Shown: in pieces, positions 35,454 to 46,043 of the stretch
How positions within the stretch are numbered: the first letter of the stretch is position 1
How the letters are laid out: each line of letters begins with the position of its first letter
The notes under the pieces: model-generated
What the model was told of the DNA's origin: nothing
Databases searched by the model: none
The model's input: the letters and a program-made list of their open reading frames with translations, nothing else
Made by a program: the position numbers and the translations under genes
Assembly (NCBI GenBank): GCA_016721185.1
Contig: JADKIP010000001.1
Coordinates: forward strand, 38,009-102,008
Length of the DNA: 64,000 bases
From: Candidatus Dechloromonas phosphorivorans
GTDB lineage: Bacteria; Pseudomonadota; Gammaproteobacteria; Burkholderiales; Rhodocyclaceae
Direction: 5' to 3'

Positions 35454-37463
35454 TCACTCGAATTCGATAATGACCTGATCGACCATCAGGCTTTCACCCG
35501 CGGCGGCTGAAATCTTCTTGACCTTGCAATCCTGCTCGGCCTTGAGGATGTTTTCCATCTTCATCGCTTCGATGACCGCCAGTTTCTCGCCAGCTTTCAC
35601 TTCCTGACCGACCGTAACCGCCACTTCGCGGAGCAGACCCGGCATCGGGGAAAGCAGGAACTTGGAAAGATCCGGTGCGACCTTCTCGGGCATCAGGGCC
35701 AGCAGCTCTGCAGCACGGGCGCTCATCACCATGAAGTCAGCACGGGTGCCCCAGTGGAACAGGCTGTACCTGGTCTTGTGACGCTCGACCTGCAAAGTGA
35801 ATGGCTCACCGTTGCAAGTGCCGTTGAACAAGGATTCGCCCAGTTTCCAGTCGGAAAGAATTTCGTAATTCTCGCCCATGTACTCGACAAAATATCCGCC
35901 GTGGATTGGCCGGGCAACGACCAGATGGTTTTCATTGCCATCAGGATTCAGGCGCACCACCGACCACTTGTCGCCGACGATCCGCTCATGTCCCTGCAGC
36001 TGGCCGGAGACGGAGGCCGAACGATCGGTGAATGAACGATAGACGTAGGCGGCAACCGAGACCAGCAGCGCCGGATTGTCGTGCGGCACCATCGAGGCAT
36101 CAAAGCCCTTCGGATATTCCTCGGCGATGAAGCCGGTGTTGAAGTTGCCGGAGTGGAAGCGCGGGTGCTGCATCAATGCGGCCTGGAACGGAATGTTCGA
36201 GGAAATACCGCGAATGACGAAGGCGTTCAGCGCATCACGCATGCGGTCAATCGCCGAACTGCGATCTTTCGCATGGACGATCAGCTTGGCGATCATCGAG
36301 TCGTAGAACATCGAAATTTCGCCACCATCGTAAACCCCGGTATCAACGCGCGTCGTGCCGTTGGCATCGGTGGTTTCGGTCGGTGGCTGGAATTTGACCA
36401 GACGACCGGTCGACGGCAGGAAGCCGCGGAACGGGTCTTCGGCGTTGATCCGGCATTCCATCGCCCAGCCTTCGAGCTTGATATCGGCCTGCGTGAAGGA
36501 CAGCTTTTCGCCGGCAGCAACACGAATCATCTGCTCGACCAAGTCGATGCCGGTGATCAGTTCGGTGACCGGATGCTCGACCTGCAGGCGGGTATTCATT
36601 TCCAGGAAGTAGAACGACTTGTCGGCACCAACCACGAACTCAACAGTACCAGCTGACTCGTAATTAACTGCCTTGGCCAGCGCCACCGCCTGCTCGCCCA
36701 TCGCCTTGCGGGTCGCCGGGTCAAGGAAGGGGCTCGGCGCCTCTTCGATCACCTTCTGGTGGCGGCGCTGGATCGAACATTCGCGTTCGTGCAGGTAAAC
36801 CGTATTGCCGTGCGCATCGCCAAGTACCTGAATTTCGATGTGACGGGGTTCCAGCACGTATTTTTCGATCAGGATGCGGTCGTCACCGAACGCCGTCTTG
36901 GCTTCGTTGCGGCAGGAGGTGAAATTCTCGAAACACTCCTTGTCGTCGAAGGCAACGCGCAGGCCCTTGCCGCCACCGCCGGCCGAGGCCTTGATCATCA
37001 CCGGATAACCGATGCCCTGGGCAATAACGACAGCCTGTTCCGGCGTATCGATTGCATCGGCATAACCGGGAATGGTATTGACCTTGGCGTCGTTGGCGAG
37101 CTTCTTGGACTCAATTTTGTCGCCCATCTTGCCGACCGAGTAATGCTTCGGACCGATGAACTTGATGCCTTCTTCTTCCAGACGACGCGAGAACACGGCG
37201 TTCTCGGACAGGAAACCATAACCTGGATGGACAGCTTCAGCGCCAGTCTGCTTGCAGGCGGCGATGATCTTGTCGATCGACAGATAGGACTCCTTCGACG
37301 CGGCCGGTCCGATACAGACACCTTCGTCGGCCAGCATGACATGCAGTGAATCCTTGTCGGCTTCGGAGTAGACCGCAACCGTCAGGATGCCCATCTTGCG
37401 GGCGGTTTTGATGACGCGGCAGGCGATTTCGCCACGGTTCGCAATGAGAATCTTCTTGAACAT
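35454..37463 (-). CDS. pccA: Propionyl-CoA carboxylase alpha (biotin) subunit
   Basis: A 669-residue biotin carboxylase plus biotin carrier. N-terminal biotin carboxylase: MFKKILIANRGEIACRVIKTAR, ATP-binding KASAGGGGKGLRVA (about 160-173), ERECSIQRRHQKVIEEAPSP and EMNTRLQVEHPVTE. C-terminal biotinyl domain with EAMKMEN (biotin-accepting Lys635). With PccB it carboxylates propionyl-CoA to (S)-methylmalonyl-CoA. Acetyl-CoA as substrate is not excluded by sequence, but the mcm-meaB context argues for propionyl-CoA. GGGAGG precedes the start. Last gene of a four-gene operon. Confidence 0.93.
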   Translation of the reverse strand: MFKKILIANRGEIACRVIKTARKMGILTVAVYSEADKDSLHVMLADEGVCIGPAASKESYLSIDKIIAACKQTGAEAVHPGYGFLSENAVFSRRLEEEGIKFIGPKHYSVGKMGDKIESKKLANDAKVNTIPGYADAIDTPEQAVVIAQGIGYPVMIKASAGGGGKGLRVAFDDKECFENFTSCRNEAKTAFGDDRILIEKYVLEPRHIEIQVLGDAHGNTVYLHERECSIQRRHQKVIEEAPSPFLDPATRKAMGEQAVALAKAVNYESAGTVEFVVGADKSFYFLEMNTRLQVEHPVTELITGIDLVEQMIRVAAGEKLSFTQADIKLEGWAMECRINAEDPFRGFLPSTGRLVKFQPPTETTDANGTTRVDTGVYDGGEISMFYDSMIAKLIVHAKDRSSAIDRMRDALNAFVIRGISSNIPFQAALMQHPRFHSGNFNTGFIAEEYPKGFDASMVPHDNPALLVSVAAYVYRSFTDRSASVSGQLQGHERIVGDKWSVVRLNPDGNENHLVVARPIHGGYFVEYMGENYEILSDWKLGESLFNGTCNGEPFTLQVERHKTRYSLFHWGTRADFMVMSARAAELLALMPEKVAPDLSKFLLSPMPGLLREVAVTVGQEVKAGEKLAVIEAMKMENILKAEQDCKVKKISAAAGESLMVDQVIIEFE

Positions 37464-37484
37464 ATATATATTCCTCCCTGACGC

Positions 37485-39020
<1,536 letters not shown>

Positions 39021-39054
39021 AGAAAACTCCCTAAGTGGTTCGGGTAATTTGAAA

Positions 39055-40071
39055 TCAGTGTTTCAGATAGTCGAGCAGCGCATACGCGGCGGCAGCCGGG
39101 GTTGTATGGCCCTGTTCAACAGACTGGGTCAGTGCCGGCAGATTTGCCTGCACGCGCGGGTGATGACGAAAATGCTGGCGCAGACCAAAATCGATCAGTT
39201 GCCACATCCATGACAAAGCCTGATGCTGCCGCTTGGCGGCAAATTCACCAGTCGGCGTCAGGGCACTACGATATTTTTCGATGGCTTCCCAGAATTCCGG
39301 AATGCCTTCCTTGTGCAAAGCGCTGGCCGTCATCACCAGCGGCGACCAGTTGGGTGACACCGGGCGCAGCATGTGCAGCGCGTTACGCCATTGGGCGCGA
39401 GTGACGGCCGTTGCATTCCGGTCGATATCCGCCTTGTTGATCACCACCAGATCGGCAATCTCGACAATGCCCTTCTTGATTGCCTGTAGGTCATCGCCGG
39501 CATTCGGCAATTGCAACAGGCAGAAAATATCCACCATGCCGGCCACGGTTGTTTCCGACTGGCCCACGCCGACCGTTTCGATAATGATCACATCAAAACC
39601 GGCCGCTTCACACAACAGCATGGCTTCGCGCGATTTCTCAGCCACCCCGCCGAGCGAACCCGATGACGGCGTCGGTCGAATGAAGGCTTCCTCGCGCTGA
39701 CAAAGCTGCTCCATGCGCGTCTTGTCGCCGAGGATGGAACCGCCGGAAACCGAAGACGACGGATCAACAGCCAACACGGCCAGCTTTTTGCCCTGCTCGA
39801 TCAACCAAACACCTAGCGCCTCGATGAAGGTTGATTTACCCGCCCCCGGCACACCGGAAATACCGACACGGATGGCCCGACCAGTACTCGGGAGTAAGGC
39901 ATTCAATACCTGCTGGGCCCGCTGCTGGTGATCGCTGCGCGTCGACTCGATCAGCGTGATCGCCTTGGCCAGCGCACGGCGCTGCCCCGCCAGCACACCG
40001 TCTACCAGTGCCTGGTCGACGGGTGACAGCGATTGCGCTTGAGCCGCCAAAGGAGCCTCGTGCAAATTCAT
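39055..40071 (-). CDS. meaB: MeaB/ArgK G-protein chaperone of methylmalonyl-CoA mutase
   Basis: A 338-residue P-loop GTPase that gates cofactor loading of, and protects, methylmalonyl-CoA mutase. Motifs: Walker A GVPGAGKSTFIEALG (about residues 62-76), VLAVDPSSSVSGGSILGDKTRM, FIRPTPSSGSLGGVAEKSRE, IIIETVGVGQSET (switch region) and VINKADID (base recognition). I start at MNLHEAPLAAQ (40071), seven bases after the mutase stop; an earlier in-frame ATG at 40170 would overlap the mutase gene by about 90 bases. Confidence 0.93.
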   Translation of the reverse strand: MNLHEAPLAAQAQSLSPVDQALVDGVLAGQRRALAKAITLIESTRSDHQQRAQQVLNALLPSTGRAIRVGISGVPGAGKSTFIEALGVWLIEQGKKLAVLAVDPSSSVSGGSILGDKTRMEQLCQREEAFIRPTPSSGSLGGVAEKSREAMLLCEAAGFDVIIIETVGVGQSETTVAGMVDIFCLLQLPNAGDDLQAIKKGIVEIADLVVINKADIDRNATAVTRAQWRNALHMLRPVSPNWSPLVMTASALHKEGIPEFWEAIEKYRSALTPTGEFAAKRQHQALSWMWQLIDFGLRQHFRHHPRVQANLPALTQSVEQGHTTPAAAAYALLDYLKH

Positions 40072-40078
40072 CCAGAAA

Positions 40079-42229
40079 TCAGCCGCGTGCCTTGCGGATT
40101 TCTTCCAGCACCTTGATAGCGGAATCTTCGATCCGGGTCCCCGGACCGAACACAGCCTTGGCACCGGCATTGAACAGGTAACCGTAATCCTGAGCCGGAA
40201 TCACGCCGCCCGCGAAAACGATGATGTCGTGAGCGCCCTGATCCTGCAGGGATTTGACCAGTGCCGGCAGCAAAGTCTTGTGACCGGCCGCTAGCGAGGA
40301 AACGCCGATCGCGTGCACATCGTTTTCGATGGCCTGACGAGCAGCCTCTTCCGGCGTCTGGAAAAGCGGACCCATGTCGATATCAAAGCCGAGGTCGGCA
40401 AAAGCGGTCGCAACCACCTTGGCACCACGGTCATGACCATCCTGACCGAGTTTGGCGATCATGATGCGTGGGCGACGGCCTTCTTCTTCGGCAAACTTGA
40501 CGATGTCGGCCTTGATGCTTTCCCAGCTTTCCATGCCTTCCACGACGCCTCCGTAAACACCCGAGATAGTCTGATTGTTGGCGCGGAAACGGCCGAAGAC
40601 CTTTTCCAGCGCATCGGAAACCTCACCAACCGAAGCGCGCAGGCGCATGGCCTTGACGGCTAGATCAAGCAAATTACCTTCGCCGGATTCGGCGGCTGCG
40701 GTCAACGCCGATAATGCGGCCAAAACTGCTTCGGTATTGCGGGTCGCACGAATTTTATTGAGACGGGCAATCTGCGAATCACGCACTGCGTGGTTGTCGA
40801 TATCGAGAATATCGATCGCGTCCTGCGTCGCCAGCTTGTATTTATTAACGCCGACAATCACATCCTTGCCGGAATCGATCCGTGCCTGCTTGTCCGCCGC
40901 ACAGGTTTCGATCTGCATCTTGGCCCAGCCGGATTCTACCGCCTTGGTCATGCCGCCCATCGCCTCGATTTCCTCGATGATGCCCCAGGCCTTGTCGGCC
41001 ATATCCTGCGTGAGCTTTTCCATCATGTAGGAACCGGCCCACGGATCGACGACGTTGGTGATGTGGGTTTCTTCCTGAATGATCAGCTGCGTGTTGCGGG
41101 CGATGCGGGAAGAAAACTCGGTCGGCAGCGCAATGGCTTCGTCGAGCGCGTTGGTGTGCAGCGACTGGGTGCCGCCGAAAACTGCCGCCATCGCTTCGAT
41201 GGTGGTGCGGACGACGTTGTTGTAAGGGTCCTGCTCGGTCAGTGACCAGCCGGACGTCTGGCTGTGCGTGCGCAGCATCATCGACTTCGGGCTCTTGGCG
41301 TTGAACTTGGTCATGATGCGGTGCCAGAGCAAACGGGCGGCGCGCATCTTGGCAATTTCAAGATAGAAATTCATGCCGACAGCCCAGAAGAAGGACAGAC
41401 GACCGGCGAAGGTATCGACGTCCATGCCGGAGGCAACGCCGGTGCGGACATATTCCATGCCGTCGGCCAGCGTGAAGGCCAGTTCGATCGCCTGATTGGC
41501 GCCGGCTTCCTGGATGTGGTAACCCGAAATCGAGATCGAGTTGAACTTCGGCATGTGCTGCGCGGTGTAGCCGAAGATGTCGGCAATGATTTTCATCGAC
41601 GGCTTGGGCGGATAGATATAGGTGTTCCGCACCATGAATTCTTTGAGGATGTCGTTCTGGATGGTGCCCGACAACTGGTCCTGCGGCACGCCCTGCTCTT
41701 CGGCAGCAACGATATAGCCAGCCAGAATCGGCAACACGGCGCCGTTCATCGTCATTGAGACGGAAACCTTATCGAGCGGAATGCTGTCGAAGAGAATCTT
41801 CATATCTTCAACGGAGTCGATCGCCACGCCGGCTTTGCCAACATCACCTGTCACGCGGGGATGATCGGAATCGTAACCGCGGTGCGTTGCCAGATCGAAA
41901 GCCACGGAAACGCCCTGACCACCGGCGGCCAGCGCCTTGCGATAAAAGGCATTTGAAGCTTCGGCAGTGGAGAAGCCGGCGTATTGGCGAATCGTCCACG
42001 GCTTGACCGCATACATTGTCGGCTGCGGGCCACGCAAATACGGCGCAAAACCCGGTAACGTATCGGCGAATTCGAGATTTTCGACATCGGCCTTGGTGTA
42101 CAAAGCCTTGACTGCCAAGCCTTCGGGGGTGTTCCAGTTCAGATTCTTGACGTCGCCACCCGGAGAATGCTTAGCCGCGGCTTTTCCCCAAGCATCCAGA
42201 TCCTTGGAATCGAAAAATTTTTCAGACAT
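40079..42229 (-). CDS. mcm: Methylmalonyl-CoA mutase (B12-dependent)
   Basis: A 716-residue single-chain mutase that isomerises (R)-methylmalonyl-CoA to succinyl-CoA. The N-terminal TIM-barrel has YAVKPWTIRQYAGFSTAEASNAFYR and GVSVAFDLATHRGYDSDHPRV; ISISGYHIQEAG and SGWSLTEQDPYNN sit in the middle. The C-terminal B12 domain has KLGQDGHDRGAKV with the lower axial ligand His599 and later GVSSLAAGHKTL and AGGVIP. First gene of the operon, with GAGGGG about 8 bases upstream. Dependent on cobalamin, the uptake of which is encoded at 59.4-64 kb. Epimerase is not in the window. Complementary 12-mer at 40695-40706 (LTAAA). Confidence 0.96.
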   Translation of the reverse strand: MSEKFFDSKDLDAWGKAAAKHSPGGDVKNLNWNTPEGLAVKALYTKADVENLEFADTLPGFAPYLRGPQPTMYAVKPWTIRQYAGFSTAEASNAFYRKALAAGGQGVSVAFDLATHRGYDSDHPRVTGDVGKAGVAIDSVEDMKILFDSIPLDKVSVSMTMNGAVLPILAGYIVAAEEQGVPQDQLSGTIQNDILKEFMVRNTYIYPPKPSMKIIADIFGYTAQHMPKFNSISISGYHIQEAGANQAIELAFTLADGMEYVRTGVASGMDVDTFAGRLSFFWAVGMNFYLEIAKMRAARLLWHRIMTKFNAKSPKSMMLRTHSQTSGWSLTEQDPYNNVVRTTIEAMAAVFGGTQSLHTNALDEAIALPTEFSSRIARNTQLIIQEETHITNVVDPWAGSYMMEKLTQDMADKAWGIIEEIEAMGGMTKAVESGWAKMQIETCAADKQARIDSGKDVIVGVNKYKLATQDAIDILDIDNHAVRDSQIARLNKIRATRNTEAVLAALSALTAAAESGEGNLLDLAVKAMRLRASVGEVSDALEKVFGRFRANNQTISGVYGGVVEGMESWESIKADIVKFAEEEGRRPRIMIAKLGQDGHDRGAKVVATAFADLGFDIDMGPLFQTPEEAARQAIENDVHAIGVSSLAAGHKTLLPALVKSLQDQGAHDIIVFAGGVIPAQDYGYLFNAGAKAVFGPGTRIEDSAIKVLEEIRKARG

Positions 42230-42395
42230 GACACACCCCTCACAAATTCGATGTTTTCAGGCCGATAATGCAGAATACAAAATTCTACGCTTCTAGACCC
42301 ATATTGACATACCAAGTGTCGCATAATACTGTATCCATAATTATAGAAGCAAGTCAGCATTGCACTGACTGGCTCATTCTCACCACACCAAGAAT
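42230..42395. promoter_or_regulatory. Divergent promoter region between mcm operon and gntR
   Basis: An AT-rich 166-base region. TTGACA at 42304-42309 with TACTGT 17 bases later is a candidate promoter for the plus-strand regulator gene. ATCCATAATTATAGAAG (42335-42351) contains the small palindrome ATAATTAT and is a plausible FCD-regulator site. Boundaries are inferred. Confidence 0.35.
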
Positions 42396-43064
42396 ATGAC
42401 CCGAATCGCACCTACCGCGCTTTATCAGGAAGTCGCTGAACGCTTGCGCCAGCGCATTTTTGCCCACGAATTGACACCTGGCGACTGGATTGATGAACAG
42501 AAACTTGCCGAGCAGTACGGAATTTCGCGTACGCCACTGCGTGAGGCCCTCAAGGTCTTGGCTGCGGAAGGCCTGGTTGATCTGAAGCCGCGCCGCGGTT
42601 GCTACGTCACCGAAATTTCGCGTCAGGACATTGACGACATTTTCCCGCTGATGGCCATGCTGGAAGGGCGTTGCGCCTTTATTGCCGTGCAACTGGCCAA
42701 GCCGGAGGACATTCGCGACTTGAAAGCCATTCACGAAAAGCTGGAGTTGGCGGCAAAGGAAAGCCGGATTGATGCCTTCTTTGAAGCCAATCAGGAATTT
42801 CATCGGCGCATACAGGAATTGACCAACAATCGCTGGCTACTCTCGGTGATTCAGGATTTGCGTAAGGTACTGAAACTCTCGCGCCTGCATTCGCTTTCAC
42901 TGGAAGGTCGTTTGCAGCAGTCGCTGGAAGAACACCGCGTCATCATGGCTGCTTTCGAGGCAGGCGATGCAGAAAAGGCCGAAAAGAGCATGCACGACCA
43001 TCTGCTCTATGGTCGCGAAGCACTGGCTAAAATGGATGACAGCGCACCAAAGAAAGCCGGCTGA
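42396..43064 (+). CDS. GntR/FCD-family regulator, probably of the propionyl-CoA operon
   Basis: A 222-residue regulator: N-terminal winged HTH (about 10-70; LYQEVAERLRQRIFAHELTPGDWIDEQKLAEQYGISRTPLREALKVLAAEGLV, in part) and a C-terminal FCD ligand domain (about 80-210) with metal-site residues of the type seen in AFF...NQEFHRRIQE, EEHRVIM and HDHLLYG. It is divergent from mcm with 166 bases between, suggesting control of mcm-meaB-pccBA by a propionate-derived metabolite. The ligand is not known. Confidence 0.88.
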   Translation: MTRIAPTALYQEVAERLRQRIFAHELTPGDWIDEQKLAEQYGISRTPLREALKVLAAEGLVDLKPRRGCYVTEISRQDIDDIFPLMAMLEGRCAFIAVQLAKPEDIRDLKAIHEKLELAAKESRIDAFFEANQEFHRRIQELTNNRWLLSVIQDLRKVLKLSRLHSLSLEGRLQQSLEEHRVIMAAFEAGDAEKAEKSMHDHLLYGREALAKMDDSAPKKAG

Positions 43065-43094
43065 GCAATTTTAAAAGCTGATTTTTTGGGCGTA

Positions 43095-43129
43095 AAAAAA
43101 CCCTGGCGGGAAACCGGCCAGGGTTTTTT
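43095..43129. terminator. Bidirectional terminator between gntR and actP
   Basis: A 13-base stem (AAAAAACCCTGGC / GCCAGGGTTTTTT, 43095-43107 and 43117-43129) with a 9-base loop and T-tracts on both strands. The 12-mer GTTGACCGCAGC follows immediately (43130-43141), overlapping the base after the T-tract. Confidence 0.85.
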
Positions 43130-43143
43130 GTTGACCGCAGCGT

Positions 43144-44820
43144 TTAGTGATTGCTGGCGGATGAGGCGCCGAAGCCGGTCTGGCCGCGAACGTATTGGTC
43201 CTCGAAAGCGTCGATTTCCAGCTTGGCACGGGCACTGCTGTCAGTCTTCGAGAAGATGTAAGCAAGCAGGAACGCAACCGGCATGGCGAACAGGGCGGGT
43301 TGACCGTAGGGGAAGAGTGGTGCCGGATTGTGCAACACATCAACCCAGACCGACTTGGAGAGCACGACCAGGGTGACCGCCGAAACCAGACCGCCGTAAC
43401 CACCAAACAGCGCGCCACGGGTGGTCAAACCTTTCCAGAACATCGAAAGAATGAGCACCGGGAAGTTGGCCGCTGCCGCGACACCGAAAGCCAGGCCGAC
43501 CATGAAGGCAATGTTCTGTTTTTCAAACAGGATGCCGAGAATGATCGCGACAAAGCCGAGGCAGATGGTGGCGATCCGGGAAACCTGGATTTCCTTGGTT
43601 TCCGAGGCTTGCCCCTTCATGATGACGCGAGCGTAAAGGTCGTGCGAGATGGCTGAAGCACCCGCCAGCGCCAGCCCTGACACCACTGCCAGAATGGTCG
43701 CGAAAGCCACCGCCGCCAGGAAGCCGAGCAGCATGTTGCCGCCGACCGCATTGGCCAGGTGCATCGCAACCATGTTGCCGCCGCCGATCAGCTTGCCGCC
43801 GACCGTGCCGCCTTCGAAGAACTCGGGGTTCTGGCCGACGATCAGGATGCCGCAGAGGCCCATGATGAAGATGACGTTGAAGAAGTAGGCGACGAAACCG
43901 GAGGCGTAAAGCACCGATTTGCGGGCTTCCTTGGCATCGGTCACCGTGAAGAAACGCATCAGGATGTGCGGCAGGCCAGCCGTACCGAACATCAGGCCGA
44001 GGCCCAACGAAATGGCGGTCACCGGATCGGCCAGCAGGCTACCCGGATACATCAGCTTGTCCTTCAGCTTATGGACGGCGGTTGCTTTTTCGACCAGATT
44101 CTGGAACGAGAAGTCGAACTGGCTGAAAGCCAGAATCATCACCAGCGTGCCGCCGGCGAGCAGCATGCAGGCCTTGATGATCTGCACCCAGGTCGTCGCG
44201 ACCATGCCGCCGAAGGTGACGTACACCATCATCAGGATGCCGACGGCGAAGATGGCGACGTTGTATTCAAGGCCGAAGAGCAGCTTGATCAACTGGCCGG
44301 CCCCGACCATCTGGGCGATCAGGTAGAAGCAGACCACGGTCAACGAGGAAATCGCCGCCATTGTCCGGACCTTGCCTTCGTCGAGACGATAGGCGGTGAT
44401 GTCGGAGAAGGTGAACTTACCCAGATTGCGCAGGCGTTCGGCCATCAGGAAGAGGATGATCGGCCAGCCTGCAAAGAAGGCCAGCATGTAGATGTAGCCG
44501 TCGTAGCCCTGGGTGTAGACCATGGCGGTCAGACCGAGCAGCGTGGCGGCCGACATGTAGTCGCCGGCAATCGCCAGGCCGTTCTGGAAGCCGGTGATGC
44601 CGCCACCGGCCGTGTAGAAGTCGGCGGTCGATTTGGTCCGGCTGGAGGCCCAGTAGGTAATGCCCATCGTCATCGTGACGAAGATGCAGAACATGATGAT
44701 GGCGTGCCAGTTGGTCGCCTGTTTTTCCGTGACGCCTTCGAGTGGGCCACCGGCGTAAGCGAGGGCGGCGACGGCGAGCAGGCCGAGAGCAGTGCTGAAT
44801 TGAGTCAGGCGGCGCATCAT
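43144..44820 (-). CDS. actP: Cation/acetate symporter ActP
   Basis: A 558-residue sodium:solute symporter with about 13-14 hydrophobic segments and a cleavable-looking N-terminus (LTQFSTALGLLAVAALAYAGG). SSS signatures: ASSRTKSTADFYTAGGGITGFQNGLAIAGDYMSAAT and FGTAGLPHILMRFFTV, AFATILAVVSGLALAGASAISHDLYARVI, all quoted in part and typical of ActP. It takes up acetate and other short-chain acids. Starts within four bases of the stop of yjcH, with which it forms an operon. Confidence 0.93.
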   Translation of the reverse strand: MMRRLTQFSTALGLLAVAALAYAGGPLEGVTEKQATNWHAIIMFCIFVTMTMGITYWASSRTKSTADFYTAGGGITGFQNGLAIAGDYMSAATLLGLTAMVYTQGYDGYIYMLAFFAGWPIILFLMAERLRNLGKFTFSDITAYRLDEGKVRTMAAISSLTVVCFYLIAQMVGAGQLIKLLFGLEYNVAIFAVGILMMVYVTFGGMVATTWVQIIKACMLLAGGTLVMILAFSQFDFSFQNLVEKATAVHKLKDKLMYPGSLLADPVTAISLGLGLMFGTAGLPHILMRFFTVTDAKEARKSVLYASGFVAYFFNVIFIMGLCGILIVGQNPEFFEGGTVGGKLIGGGNMVAMHLANAVGGNMLLGFLAAVAFATILAVVSGLALAGASAISHDLYARVIMKGQASETKEIQVSRIATICLGFVAIILGILFEKQNIAFMVGLAFGVAAAANFPVLILSMFWKGLTTRGALFGGYGGLVSAVTLVVLSKSVWVDVLHNPAPLFPYGQPALFAMPVAFLLAYIFSKTDSSARAKLEIDAFEDQYVRGQTGFGASSASNH

Positions 44821-45137
44821 TTATTCTCCTTCCAGGCTTCCTTGACGATTTCCTGGGTCAGGGAATCAAATTCGGTATTGGCGCGCCGGACATAAACCGC
44901 AGTCAGCGACCAGAAGAAAATAAACATGAAGAGTTCAACGGCCACCCCCACCGTCAGCATCGAACCTTCGCTGACCGGCTGCCCCAGTGAGGCGGGGTTG
45001 AAGGCCACCACCATCACAAAGCCGTAAAACATGGTCAAAACAATTGCGGCCAACGTCCAGGCAAAACGACTCCGTTTTGTCACAAGCTCCTGGAACTTTG
45101 GATTGGCCCGCATCCGCTCATACATCACGCTGCTCAT
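44817..45137 (-). CDS. yjcH: DUF485 membrane protein YjcH
   Basis: A 106-residue inner-membrane protein with two hydrophobic segments (WTLAAIVLTMFYGFVMVVAF and GSMLTVGVAVELFMFIFFWS) and RANPKFQELVTKRSRFAW at the start, the DUF485 pattern. It regularly precedes actP, as here (ATGA overlap). GGAAGAG lies upstream of the start. Role: accessory to acetate permease, details unknown. Confidence 0.92.
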   Translation of the reverse strand: MSSVMYERMRANPKFQELVTKRSRFAWTLAAIVLTMFYGFVMVVAFNPASLGQPVSEGSMLTVGVAVELFMFIFFWSLTAVYVRRANTEFDSLTQEIVKEAWKENK

Positions 45138-45188
45138 GGCTCTTCCTCCCTAATTAATAATTACCGGAATTCCGGCCGCAGTATTCTA

Positions 45189-45200
45189 TCTTATATAAGA
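45189..45200. promoter_or_regulatory. 12-bp palindrome TCTTATATAAGA, candidate operator
   Basis: A perfect palindrome midway between yjcH-actP and the divergent enoyl-CoA hydratase gene. TATAAT at 45231-45236 is a likely -10 for the latter, 28 bases before its start codon. The regulator is unknown. Confidence 0.4.
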
Positions 45201-45263
45201 GTCTGGTTAATTGATTTGCATCGCTCATCCTATAATTCCGGCCTTATCAAAGATGATGACGCC

Positions 45264-46040
45264 ATGACTACAGTCGACCTCACAAGAACAGATGAAATCG
45301 TCACACTGACGCTGAACAACCCCGGCAAGCTGAACGCCATCAACCTCGGCATGTGGCAGCAACTGGCCGAAAATATGGCCAAAATCGCTGTCGACCGCAG
45401 CATCCGTTGCATCGTCATTCGCGGCGCCGGCCAGGAGGCGTTTGCCGCAGGCGGCGATCTGGAAGAGTTTGTCACCGGCCGCGCCACGCTGGAGCAGGCG
45501 CTGCATTACCACGATCAGGTCGCCACGGCGCTCAACGCCATTGCCGATTGCCCACACCCGACCGTGGCGCTGATTCAGGGCGCCTGCATCGGTGGCGGAC
45601 TGGAAATCGCCGGCGTCTGCGACTTGCGGATTAGCGGTGAAAGCGCCCGCTTCGGGGCGCCGATCAACAAGCTCGGTTTCTCGATGTATCCCGGCGAAAT
45701 GGAAGGCCTGCTCAAACTGGCCGGTGCGGCGGTGATGAAGGAAATTTTGCTCGAAGGTCGTATTTTGACCGCCACCGAAGCCTACGAAAAAGGCCTGGTG
45801 ACGCGGGTCGTGCCGGATGCCCAGTGCGAAGAGGAAGCCTACGCCACCGCCCGCCGCATCTGCGCCGGCGCACCGCTGGTGGCCGGCTGGCACAAGCAGT
45901 GGATCCGCCGCCTGCAAAGCGGCCGGCCGCTCAATGATGAAGAGAAAGCGGCGTCTTTTGCCTTCCTCGCCACCGAGGATTACCAGGAGGGTTTGGCCGC
46001 CTTTCTGGAAAAACGCAAACCGCAGTTCAAGGCACGCTGA
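45264..46040 (+). CDS. Enoyl-CoA hydratase/isomerase family protein
   Basis: A 258-residue crotonase-fold protein: LNNPGKLNAINLGMWQQL, oxyanion-hole region AFAAGGDLEEF (about 62-72) and IQGACIGGGLEIAGVCDLRI (about 103-122), MYPGEMEGLLKLAG. Members hydrate or isomerise acyl-CoA, or cleave it; the residues normally acting as the two hydratase glutamates are not unequivocal here, so the reaction is open. Start ATG 45264 is the only sensible methionine. It is convergent with the malonate operon (3-base gap to tauE). Variant 12-mer at 45390-45401. Confidence 0.85.
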   Translation: MTTVDLTRTDEIVTLTLNNPGKLNAINLGMWQQLAENMAKIAVDRSIRCIVIRGAGQEAFAAGGDLEEFVTGRATLEQALHYHDQVATALNAIADCPHPTVALIQGACIGGGLEIAGVCDLRISGESARFGAPINKLGFSMYPGEMEGLLKLAGAAVMKEILLEGRILTATEAYEKGLVTRVVPDAQCEEEAYATARRICAGAPLVAGWHKQWIRRLQSGRPLNDEEKAASFAFLATEDYQEGLAAFLEKRKPQFKAR

Positions 46041-46043
46041 AAC

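Noticed and set aside
43759..44895. 378-codon frame antisense to actP/yjcH
   Set aside because: Histidine/glutamine-rich shadow of the symporter gene with no start signal or recognisable domain.
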